From positions 62,001 through 126,000 of the forward strand of contig NZ_NWSQ01000006.1 in NCBI RefSeq assembly GCF_002531725.1: a DNA stretch of 64,000 bases. Direction: 5' to 3'. The translations under genes were made by a program, and so were the position numbers. This document shows positions 26,176 to 34,800 of the stretch, one piece after another. The notes beneath the pieces were generated by a model. It did no database searches, had not been told where the DNA came from, and saw nothing but the letters and a program-made list of their open reading frames with translations. The DNA is from Rhizobium sp. L43 (lineage in GTDB: Bacteria; Pseudomonadota; Alphaproteobacteria; Rhizobiales; Rhizobiaceae). Within the stretch, counting starts at the first letter, position 1. Each line of letters begins with the position of its first letter.

Positions 26176-27251
26176 TAGCCCTGCAGCGAGGCCCCGAGCA
26201 GCAGGGCGCCCATCGCTATGACAAGCACGGCGCCGAGGATTTCGATGGCGTTGCCGATCCAGACCGAGGCGGTCGAGCCGCGTCCGGAGAGGCGGACGGC
26301 GGCACTCTTGGCGGTGACGGCAAGGGTGGCAAGCAGGGAAACGGTGATCGCCGTGCCGAGCGACATGGCCGCGACGGAAAGCACGCCGCCGAGATAAAGT
26401 CCGTTCAGCAGCGAGAAAGTCATGACCAGCAGCGCGCCGGAGCAGGGGCGAAGGCCGACGGCAACGATCGCCGACCAGGCCTCGCGGGCACTGAACCTGT
26501 CGCCGGAAAGCATGGCCGGATCTGGCGCATGGGCATTGCCGCAAGTCTCGCAGGCCATGCCGGGAACGAAGGTGTGGCCGGCTTCGACGGCCTGCGCCTT
26601 GCCGTTGAAGGCATAGGTTTGGCGTTCGGCGGCATTGTCCTTCCAGTCGAGCATCATGCTGACCGGACCGGCAGAGGTGGCCATCAGCCGGCGGCGCGGC
26701 ATGTTGGCGACCATCGAGCGCAGTTTGCGCAACAGCAGCCAGCCGCCGAAGAGGATGACCATGACGAAGCTTGCGATCTCCATCGCGTGGGTGGCCGCCG
26801 TCAGGGTGATGCCGGTGCCGCGCAGCACCAGCCAGGCGCCGCCGACCAGCGCCACGGCGACTGCGCCCTGAATGAAAGCCGAAATGAAGGAAATCACCAC
26901 GCCGCGCTTCAGCTCGATCTCGTTGGCGATCATGTAGGAGGAGATGACCGCCTTGCCGTGGCCGGGGCCGGCGGCATGGAAGACGCCGTAGGCGAAGGAG
27001 AGGCCGATCAGCGATGCCAGCTGCCACGGATCCTGGCGCATCGCCTTCAAGGCATCGGTCAGCGCCCGGTAAAAGGCCTGCTGTTCATAATTCACATAGA
27101 GCAAGAGCGGTGCGAGCGGCCCGCCGGTCGGCTGGAAACTCGGCTCCGCCGTGCCGATGCCGAGCGGCGACTGCGCATGGGCAAGACTTGCCGCCGTCAG
27201 GAGCGCGAGGACTGCAGCGGAAAGGGCGAAGGGCAGGCGTTTCGTCAGCAT
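26175..27251 (-). CDS. NicO-family nickel/cobalt exporter-like protein
   Basis: A 358-residue membrane protein with an N-terminal signal-like helix and about six further helices. The family signatures are FHAAGPGHGKAVISSYM (HAAGPGHGK is diagnostic) and AVGLRPCSGALLVMTF. Between the two halves is a long soluble loop containing GMACETCGNAHAPDP, a possible metal-binding Cys-x-x-Cys-x-x-x-His. NicO/RcnA-type proteins move Ni or Co, usually outward. The start overlaps the DUF1007 gene by 7 bp, so the two form one operon. Metal specificity is not readable. Confidence 0.87.
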   Translation of the reverse strand: MLTKRLPFALSAAVLALLTAASLAHAQSPLGIGTAEPSFQPTGGPLAPLLLYVNYEQQAFYRALTDALKAMRQDPWQLASLIGLSFAYGVFHAAGPGHGKAVISSYMIANEIELKRGVVISFISAFIQGAVAVALVGGAWLVLRGTGITLTAATHAMEIASFVMVILFGGWLLLRKLRSMVANMPRRRLMATSAGPVSMMLDWKDNAAERQTYAFNGKAQAVEAGHTFVPGMACETCGNAHAPDPAMLSGDRFSAREAWSAIVAVGLRPCSGALLVMTFSLLNGLYLGGVLSVAAMSLGTAITVSLLATLAVTAKSAAVRLSGRGSTASVWIGNAIEILGAVLVIAMGALLLGASLQG

Positions 27252-27886
27252 GTGACCTCCAGCCGGGTGGCGAAGAGTTTGGACATGTTGGTGCCGGTGG
27301 GATCGTTGAAGAAGGCGTCGGTCAGCGACTGCTTGTTCTGCGAGATCACCTGGTCGGCATCAGGTCTTACCACCTGATGCTTGCAAGCCTTGAAGCCGTC
27401 GCCGACCATTGAAAGTTCGTTGTCTGTCGGAAAATCGATCGAGGTATAGAGCGACGGGTCGTAGACGCCGAAGGTGAGCCTGCCCTTGAGCGGCATCTTC
27501 TCCGCCGGTTTCACCGCAAAGAACATCAGCAGCTGACCGTCCTTGTAGTCGACATGGATGATATCGGGCTTCTGGACGGTGATATTCTTCCCGTTGATCG
27601 TCAGGTTCATGTAGTAATCGTATTCGGCAAGCGACTGCTTCACCGTCTTCCCGACCTCCGCGAGTTCGTTCGGCTCCAGCTTCAGGTCGGTGTTCTTGTC
27701 GAAATCCATGACCACCGAGGAGGAGAAGACCTCGTCGAAGCGCCAGACATTGCGCAATTCTTCGACGCTGCCGTCCTTGTCGGCCACGACCTCGAGGCGA
27801 GCCTCCACGAAGATGTGCGGATGGGCAAAGGCGGCGGCCGGCGTCAGCGAAAGAAGCGCGGCCATCAGTATCGTCGAATATCTCAT
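27245..27886 (-). CDS. DUF1007 periplasmic protein
   Basis: A 213-residue secreted protein of family DUF1007. The signal peptide (STILMAALLSLTPAAAFA) is followed at once by HPHIFVEARLEVVADKDG, a His-rich mature N-terminus typical of the family. The rest (RNVWRFDEVFSSSVVMDFDK, FFAVKPAEKMPLKG, VYDPSLYTSIDF) is beta-rich. These proteins are nearly always next to NicO transporters, as here, and are thought to assist metal handling in the periplasm. First gene of the two-gene operon; weak ribosome-binding site. Confidence 0.88.
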   Translation of the reverse strand: MRYSTILMAALLSLTPAAAFAHPHIFVEARLEVVADKDGSVEELRNVWRFDEVFSSSVVMDFDKNTDLKLEPNELAEVGKTVKQSLAEYDYYMNLTINGKNITVQKPDIIHVDYKDGQLLMFFAVKPAEKMPLKGRLTFGVYDPSLYTSIDFPTDNELSMVGDGFKACKHQVVRPDADQVISQNKQSLTDAFFNDPTGTNMSKLFATRLEVTC

Positions 27887-28022
27887 CTATCCCGCTGCCC
27901 TGTTCGGTGACCCTGACTTCTTGCCAGAAATTGGGACGGAATTGGGACCGGGCTCCGCATCGGATTCGCGGAACCGGAGGCTGAAGCGGGACGGAATGTC
28001 GCATCGCTCCATAAGGGTGGCA

Positions 28023-28916
28023 TTACGGATGCTTCTTGAACCAGTTGTGCAGGTAGTCGACGAAGATCCTCACCTTGGCCGGCAGGTAGCGCCGGTGCGG
28101 ATAGACGGCGTAGATGCCGCGGTCGGTCGGGAGGTAGTCGTTGAACAAAGTTACCAGTTCGCCGCTCTCAATCGGTTTGCGGGCGATGAAATCCGGAATG
28201 AGGGCGATGCCGATGCCGACGAGGGCTGCGCGCAATGTCGCATGCGGACTGTTGACCTCGATCGGTCCGGAAACGGCGACGGCGAACGAGGTGTTGTCGG
28301 GATTGTGGAAGCGGATGCTCGCCTGGCTGCGCGCATTGGTATCGATGATGAAGGGGACGTTGGAAATATCGGTCGGATGCTCGATGTTCGGATAGCGCTC
28401 GAGAAATTCCGGGGTAGCGCAGAGATGGACGCGGAAATCCGAGATCTTGCGGGCGATCATGCCGGAATCCTCAAGCTTGGTGACGCGGATCGCCACGTCG
28501 AAGCCTTCCTCGATCAGATCGACGAAGCGGTCGTCGGCGGCGATCTCCAGCGAAAGATCGGGGTTCTCCTTGGAAAAATCGATCAGCGACTGGCCGACAT
28601 CGGCGTCGACGAAGGTGCGCGGCACCGAGATGCGCAGCCGTCCCTTGAGCTGGGCATTGTTTTCGCGCACGAGATCGGCGAGGTTGTCGATCTCCTTGAG
28701 GATATCGGAAGCGGTGCGGTAATAGGTATGGCCGGCCTCGGTCATCGAGAACTGCCGGGTGGTACGATTGAGCAGCAAAGCGCCGAGCTCATCCTCCAAC
28801 TCGCGCACATATTTGGAGAGCAGCGCCTTCGAGCGGCCGGTGCGCCGGGCGGCGGCGGAAAAGCCTTCGGCCTCGACGACATCGATGAAGGCGCGTATGC
28901 GGGTCAAGGTATCCAT
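28023..28916 (-). CDS. LysR-family regulator
   Basis: A 297-residue LysR regulator: N-terminal winged HTH (LTRIRAFIDVVEAEGFSAAA, RRTGRSKALLSKYVRELEDE) and a C-terminal co-inducer domain (RLRISVPRTFVDADVGQSLI, VDLIEEGFDVAIRVTKLEDS). This resembles the CrgA/DsdC-like subgroup with a glyoxal-type effector pocket. ATG at 28916 follows GGAGGGG; an upstream in-frame extension to 28970 crosses the promoter region. It is divergent from the decarboxylase gene 530 bp away. Whether it controls that gene is unknown. Confidence 0.9.
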   Translation of the reverse strand: MDTLTRIRAFIDVVEAEGFSAAARRTGRSKALLSKYVRELEDELGALLLNRTTRQFSMTEAGHTYYRTASDILKEIDNLADLVRENNAQLKGRLRISVPRTFVDADVGQSLIDFSKENPDLSLEIAADDRFVDLIEEGFDVAIRVTKLEDSGMIARKISDFRVHLCATPEFLERYPNIEHPTDISNVPFIIDTNARSQASIRFHNPDNTSFAVAVSGPIEVNSPHATLRAALVGIGIALIPDFIARKPIESGELVTLFNDYLPTDRGIYAVYPHRRYLPAKVRIFVDYLHNWFKKHP

Positions 28917-28989
28917 GGCACCCCTCCAGGCTGTTTCGGAATATTGAACAAATTGGCTTGTTTTGTTCAATTATTTTTTTGGCCCCGAG

Positions 28990-29440
28990 GTCAAAAAAAC
29001 GCTTGATTATGAATGCGAATATTCTTATTTCCCACTCAGCCCAAAGTCGCACGTGCCCATGGGTGTCCGCCGAACCCTCGAATTGGTGAGGAAATCGGTA
29101 AGGTACCTGGAATTAACCCCTCCAGTCGCTATTCCGGCCAACCGGAAAATGCGAGGACGCCTGAAGCAACGACGGTGCGGGCCTTTTTGTTCTCTCCCTG
29201 CTTTCCATCAGCGGGGGTTACTGAAGAGGCACACCATCATTGCCGGAAGTGCGGTTGGGATTCTCCCTCCAATCCATGGCAGACAAAGCCGAACTTACAC
29301 CGCATCCGCGGCGTTGGTTCACTATCCGCGCATCGAGCGCTTGCTATGGTTCCGGGGTCTCCACCGGCTGGTTCCAATGCGAGTTCCCGTATGCCCTTTG
29401 TCCTCCGGTTCATGCCGGAGCTCTGGAATTGGAAGAGGGA
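28990..29440 (+). ncRNA. Long structured leader of the decarboxylase gene (speF-type candidate)
   Basis: About 450 bp upstream of the decarboxylase start contains no convincing gene. An AT-rich promoter-like stretch (28965-29035) is followed by sequence rich in inverted repeats. One is a CTCCGG ... CCGGAG hairpin at 29403-29420, just before the GGAAGAGGGA ribosome-binding site. Alphaproteobacterial ornithine decarboxylase genes are known to carry a conserved 5' RNA element (speF motif, Rfam RF00518). Position and length fit, but I could not verify its consensus by eye. Confidence 0.45.
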
Positions 29441-29446
29441 ATCGAT

Positions 29447-30580
29447 ATGACCACCCAGCGCATCCGCGACTTTCTCGCAACCCGACGTCCCGACGGTCCC
29501 TGCCTCGTGGTTGACCTCGACGTCATCAGAGACAATTTCCACGCTTTCCGTCACGCCATGCCGGACAGCGCCATCTACTACGCCGTCAAGGCCAACCCGG
29601 CCCCGGAAGTGCTGAAGCTGCTCGCCAGCCTCGGCTCCAATTTCGATTGCGCATCCGTTGCCGAAATCGAAATGGCGCTCGAAGCCGGTGCGACCGCCGC
29701 CCGCATCTCCTATGGCAACACGATCAAGAAGGAACGCGACGTTGCCCGTGCGCATGCGCTCGGCGTCAGCCTCTTTGCCGTCGACAGCCACGAAGAAGTC
29801 GAGAAGATCTCGCGCGCCGCTCCCGGCGCCCGCGTCTTCTGCCGCGTGCTGACCGATGGCGAAGGCGCCGAATGGCCGCTGTCGCGCAAGTTCGGCTGCG
29901 TGCCGCAGATGGCTGTCGACGTTCTCGTCTACGCCCATCAGCTCGGCCTGCAGTCCTACGGCGTCTCGTTCCATGTCGGCTCGCAGATGACCAAAGTCGA
30001 TGCCTGGGATTCGGCACTCGCCGATGCCAAGCGCGTCTTCGTCTCGCTCGCCAAGCAGGGCATCCACCTGCAGATGGTCAACATGGGCGGCGGCTTCCCG
30101 ACCAAGTACCTGCGCGACGTTCCGTCCGCAGAAGCTTACGGCAAGTCGATCTACCAGGCGCTGCGCACGCATTTCGGCAACCAGATCCCGCAGACGATCA
30201 TCGAGCCGGGCCGCGGCATGGTCGGCAATGCCGGCGTCATCAAGGCTGAAGTCGTGCTGATTTCGAAGAAGTCGGACAATGACGATGCGCGCTGGGTTTT
30301 CCTCGACATCGGCAAGTTCGGCGGTCTCGCCGAGACGATGGACGAAGCCATCCGCTATCCGATCCGCACGGAGCACGACGGCGACGAGATGGAGCCCTGC
30401 GTCATCGCCGGCCCGACCTGCGATTCGGCCGATGTGCTCTACGAGAAGAACCTCTATCCGCTGCCGATCTCCCTTTCGATCGGCGACGAAGTCCTGATCG
30501 AAGGCACCGGCGCCTATACGACGACCTATTCGGCGGTCGCTTTCAACGGTTTCGAGCCGCTGAAGGCCTACGTCATCTAA
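29447..30580 (+). CDS. Ornithine/lysine decarboxylase, PLP fold type III
   Basis: A 377-residue alanine-racemase-fold decarboxylase of the eukaryotic-ODC-like group, making putrescine (and often cadaverine). Key residues: PLP-binding Lys in YYAVKANPAP, HVGSQ, the phosphate loop MGGGFP, IEPGRGMVG, and the active-site Cys in GPTCDSADVLYE. ATG at 29447 follows GGAAGAGGGA; the frame is open further upstream through the leader but is not coding. In Sinorhizobium a similar gene is called odc2. It is followed by a GNAT gene, as in related rhizobia. Ornithine versus lysine preference cannot be decided by reading. Confidence 0.93.
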   Translation: MTTQRIRDFLATRRPDGPCLVVDLDVIRDNFHAFRHAMPDSAIYYAVKANPAPEVLKLLASLGSNFDCASVAEIEMALEAGATAARISYGNTIKKERDVARAHALGVSLFAVDSHEEVEKISRAAPGARVFCRVLTDGEGAEWPLSRKFGCVPQMAVDVLVYAHQLGLQSYGVSFHVGSQMTKVDAWDSALADAKRVFVSLAKQGIHLQMVNMGGGFPTKYLRDVPSAEAYGKSIYQALRTHFGNQIPQTIIEPGRGMVGNAGVIKAEVVLISKKSDNDDARWVFLDIGKFGGLAETMDEAIRYPIRTEHDGDEMEPCVIAGPTCDSADVLYEKNLYPLPISLSIGDEVLIEGTGAYTTTYSAVAFNGFEPLKAYVI

Positions 30581-30674
30581 GGTCGTTTCCGCCGGCCCCG
30601 TAACCAGCCGGGGCGGCAACTTCACAATTTTCCTTCATCGCCGCTGATAACGGTATTGGGTACGGGAGGCCAAG

Positions 30675-31265
30675 ATGGCCGCTGTTCTTGATTCTGTCCG
30701 CGCATTCTTTGCGCCCACCACTTTCGCCATCGACGCTGAGAATCCCTCGGATGTCGTTGCCCGTGAAAACCTGCTCGACCGCGTCATGGGCTCGGATCGC
30801 CGCAAGAAGTCGTCGGAGAAGATCCGCCGCAATCGCGTGCCGGCCGAGGGCCTCGCGCTCGTCGCGCGCGATCGCGACGGCCATGTCATCGGCTCGGTGC
30901 GGCTCTGGAACATCGAAGCCGGCGTCAACGACGAAGGTACGCCGATCAATGCGCTGCTGCTGGGGCCGCTCGCCGTTGCGCCGCATTGCGGCGGCAAGGG
31001 CATCGGCTCGGCGCTGATGCGCGCGGCGATCCTCGAAGCAAAGAAGCGCGGGCATGGCGCCGTCCTGCTCGTCGGCGATGCTGCCTATTACGAGCGTTTC
31101 GGCTTTTTTGCCGAGAAGGCTCGCCATCTTGTCATGCCAGGCCCGTTCGAACGCTCGCGCTTCCTTGCGCTCGAGCTCACGGAAGGCTGGCTTGACGGCG
31201 CGGCCGGCATGATCGTCCCTTCAGGACGCATGCTGGCCAGCGCGCCGGTTCGCCGCGCCGCCTGA
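30675..31265 (+). CDS. GNAT N-acetyltransferase
   Basis: A 196-residue GNAT related to YhbS-like acyltransferases. The acetyl-CoA loop is visible in LLLGPLAVAPHCGGKGIGSA followed by LMRAAILEAKKRGHGAVLLV; YYERFGFF is the conserved strand-6/helix region. ATG follows GGGAGG. It lies ~95 bp after the decarboxylase gene and may share its transcript, which raises polyamines as possible substrates (inference). The N-terminal ~25 residues are less typical. Confidence 0.88.
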   Translation: MAAVLDSVRAFFAPTTFAIDAENPSDVVARENLLDRVMGSDRRKKSSEKIRRNRVPAEGLALVARDRDGHVIGSVRLWNIEAGVNDEGTPINALLLGPLAVAPHCGGKGIGSALMRAAILEAKKRGHGAVLLVGDAAYYERFGFFAEKARHLVMPGPFERSRFLALELTEGWLDGAAGMIVPSGRMLASAPVRRAA

Positions 31266-31267
31266 AG

Positions 31268-31370
31268 CCAATGCGTGTCGCCGGGACGTGTGCAGCGGTT
31301 CCGGGATAACGACATCATAAAACGAACAGCTGAAGCGCGTCGCATGAATCAAATTTGATGCGACGCGTTT
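31268..31370. repeat. REP-like palindromic repeat, family B copy 2
   Basis: ACGTGTGCAGCGGTTCCGGG and GATAACGACAT are related to the copy at 25022-25140. A GAAGCGCGTCGCAT ... ATGCGACGCGTTTC hairpin follows, which could also terminate transcription of the decarboxylase-GNAT unit. Confidence 0.7.
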
Positions 31371-31765
31371 CCATCCAGGCCGCGCAGCTTGCGCTGCGCC
31401 AGCCCGGCTTCGCCTTGCCCCAGCCTTCCGCGTCGTAGCCCTTGTCGGCGCGCCGCGCTACGCCTTCGCCGCGCAGCCAAATTCCCTCCCCATCTCTGCC
31501 AGATTGAATCGCTTGCGTGGACATTGCGTCTCCGTCCGCTCAATCCGCACTGGCGAAAAATCTGCGATGATCGGGCGTCTTGCCGGCTTCCATAACGCGA
31601 CGCGTGGCAAGCCGGGTTTTGAGGAGAGCGTCATCGGAGCCGCGGACACCCATCTGGTCGATTGCCCGTTTCCAGCTCGCTTATGGCCGCTTTCCAGCTG
31701 CAGACGGTTGGGTTGATATTAAGCGGCGATCAGGACTCCAGCAGGAACAATCACAGGTTCACGCA

Positions 31766-31787
31766 AGCCAGCCAACCTAGGCTGGCT
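31766..31787 (+). promoter_or_regulatory. Inverted repeat upstream of giant repeat gene
   Basis: AGCCAGCC-AACCTA-GGCTGGCT, perfect 8-bp arms, ~104 bp before the start codon. It may be an operator, a leader hairpin or a terminator of upstream transcription (AATTTT follows). Confidence 0.4.
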
Positions 31788-31890
31788 AGGAATTTTGGAG
31801 ACATTCATTTCCTGCGAATCGGTAAGACGCGCCTTGCCAGGCTGCGACATTCCGATCCTGTTCATATCGGCTGCTGAAAGAGTCTTGCCT

Positions 31891-34800
31891 ATGACTTCGA
31901 TCGTTTCTTCCTACAGTCTCACTCAGATCAGGTCGCTTTCGACGGCGGCTGTCGCTGCCTGGACGACGGAAGACGTGGCAACTCTTTCCACCAAGCAGAT
32001 CAGTGTCCTCTCGTCGGCTCAAATCGCCGCCTTGGATACCGAAGACGTTGAGGTCCTCAGCTCTCAACAGTTGAGCGCAATTTCGCAAGGTGCCGTATCC
32101 GGCCTCACTCTTGATCAGCTGGCCGTACTGACGACGTCCGCTATCGAAAGTTTAACCTCGCTGCAGATCGCAGCAATCACGACCAAGCAGATCAGCGCGC
32201 TGACGACGGCGCAAGCAGAGGCTTTGACGTCATCTCAAATCGGCGTCCTCAGTTCGCTGCAGATTGCGGCCCTGAGCACCGCGGATGTGGCGACGTTTTC
32301 GACCGCCGATATGGCGGCGATTGTCAGCAAAGCGATAACCGGCTTGTCGACAGCCGCGGTTGCGGCTCTTTCGACGGGCCAGGTGGCTGCTCTCAGTACG
32401 GGCGCCATTTCCAATCTGACGACCAGCCAGATTGCGACCATGACAACGGCACAGATCGGCGCCCTCACGACCGCGCAGGTCACTGCACTCAAAGCCACCC
32501 AGATCGCTGGCTTGGGGACGAGCGGCATCACCGCGCTTTCAACCGCGCAGATCGCCGCCTTGAGCACGAGCGCCACCGCCAGCATGAACACTGCGCAAGT
32601 CGCCTCCTTGAGCACTGCGCAAGCCGAGGCACTCAGCTCCAACCAAGTGAAGGCACTGAGTTCGGCGCAGCTTTCCGTCCTGGGTGCCGACGACCTTGCG
32701 ACCTTTTCCACTGCAGATATGGCGGCGATTACCGTTTCTGCCGTTCCGGGCCTGTCGACGGCAGTTCTTTCCTCTCTTTCGACGGACCAGGTTGCGGCCC
32801 TGAGCGCCGCCGCGGTCTCCGGCCTGACGACGGCTCAGATCGGGGCGTTGAGCACGACACAGACCGGCGCCCTGACCACGACGCAAATCGAAGCCCTTAA
32901 AGCGACGCAGATTGCGGTCATGGCCACGAACAATATCGCCATGCTGACGACCGCGCAGATTGCCGCCGTGAGCAAGGCTGCGGTCACCGGCTTGACGACG
33001 GGCCAGATCGCCGCATTGAGCACAACGCAGATCTCTGCTTTGACGACAAGCCAGGTTGCCGCGCTAAAAGCGACCCAAACAGAGATCTTGAGCGCTGATG
33101 ACATCGCGGCGCTTTCAACCGCGCAAATCGCGGCCCTCAGTCTCAGTGGCCTCTCAGGCCTTGCCACGGGTCAAATCGGCACACTGACAACAGCCCAGGT
33201 TGAGGCGCTGACGACAGCACAGGTCGCCGCTTTGAGTTCGACCCAGATTTCCGCGTTGGGAACGGACAAGATCGCCAGCCTCTCGACCGACGACATTGCG
33301 GTGATTGGCAGCGCGGCGATATCGGGCCTGAGCACGGCTGCGGTCGCCGCTCTCTCGACGGCTCAGGTCGCCGCCTTGAGCTTGAGGGGAATTGCCGGCC
33401 TCAGCACCGATCAGGTTGCCGTCCTGACCCCGGCGAAGACGGGTGTTTTGACGACGACGCAGGTCGCCGCGCTGAGTTCCCTACAGATTGCTGCGCTTGG
33501 AACCGATGCCATCGCGACGCTTTCGACCGCGCAGGTGGCCGCCTTGAGCGCGAAGGGCGTTAAAGGGCTGACGGCCGCCCAGATCGTCGCGTTGAGCACG
33601 CAGCAGGCCGAAGCTCTCACCAGCGCACAGATTGCTGCGCTGAGTTCGACGCAGCTTTCCGTCCTGTCCACGGACGACATCGCCACGTTCTCGACCGCCG
33701 AAATGGCAGCCGTCACCAGTAGCGCCATCCCCGGCTTGAGCACCGGCGTCATTGCATCTCTTTCACGTGATCAAATCGCCGCCCTAAATGCGACCGCTGC
33801 CGCCAGCCTGACGACGAGCCAGGTTGCAGCCCTTTCAACCGCGCAAATCGCCGTTCTCAGCTCGGGTGCCGTTGCCAGCCTGACGACAAACCAGATCGCG
33901 AACCTGAGCACGGTACAGGTTGCAGCTTTGACGGCCACCCAGATCAGCGCCTTGAAAGCAGCGCAGGTTGCGGCCATGAGTACGGATGAGGTTTCGGCCC
34001 TTTCAAGCGCGCAGATCGCCGCACTCACCACAAGCGCGATTGCAAGCCTGACCACGGGTCAAGTCGCGGCCGCAAGCACGGCACAGATCGCGGCGCTGTC
34101 GTCGACCCAGATCAAAGCGCTCGGTTCGACGCAATTCGCCGCCCTCAGTTCGGAGGACCTGGCGACCTTTACGGCCGACGAAATCGCGGCGATTTCCAGC
34201 AAAGCGATCAGTGGCTTGACGACCGGCGTCATTGCGTCGCTTTCCACGGCTCAGGTTGCCGCACTGGCGACCGGTGCGATCACCAGCCTGACGACCGATC
34301 AGATATCAACTCTGAACACCGCTCAGCTGGCCAATCTGACGACCAGCCAGGTCGCGGCATTGAGTTCAACTCAAATGGCAGCCCTGACGGCGAACGATCT
34401 TGCCGCTTTCTCGACTGCCGATATGGCGGCAATTGCCAGCAATGCCATAAAAGGTTTGAGCACGGACGTTATCGCGTCTCTTTCCACCAACCAGATTGCT
34501 GCCCTGAATACGAGTGTCCTTCCAGCTCTGACCACCAGCCAGATCGCCAGCCTGAGAACCGATCAGGTCGCGGCCTTGAACGCAACGCAAATTGCGCTTC
34601 TGACGTCGAGCCAAGTCGCAGTTCTCGACACAAGTGTGATCGCATCCTTCTCCGCCGAACAGATCGCCGCCCTCAGCACGGCAGGCGTCGGCGGCCTGAC
34701 CGCCGATCAGATTTCGGCTCTCAGCACCGTTCAGACCCAGGCATTGACGGCGGCCCAGATCGGCAAGTTGAGTTCCACCCAGCTCTCCGCGCTCGGAACG

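Larger units (their letters stand above)
31266..31890. other. 625-bp intergenic region at left edge of the repeat-protein locus
   Basis: It begins with a family B repeat (31268-31370), including a hairpin with perfect 10-bp arms CGCGTCGCAT/ATGCGACGCG at 31336-31367. The stretch 31370-31760 has short frames on both strands but none with a recognisable product or ribosome-binding site. A second hairpin (31766-31787) lies before the giant gene. The region probably holds the promoter of the three-gene unit downstream. Confidence 0.6.

Noticed and set aside
31370..31760. Short frames on both strands before the giant gene
   Set aside because: All under ~70 codons, overlapping each other, without ribosome-binding sites or recognisable similarity.
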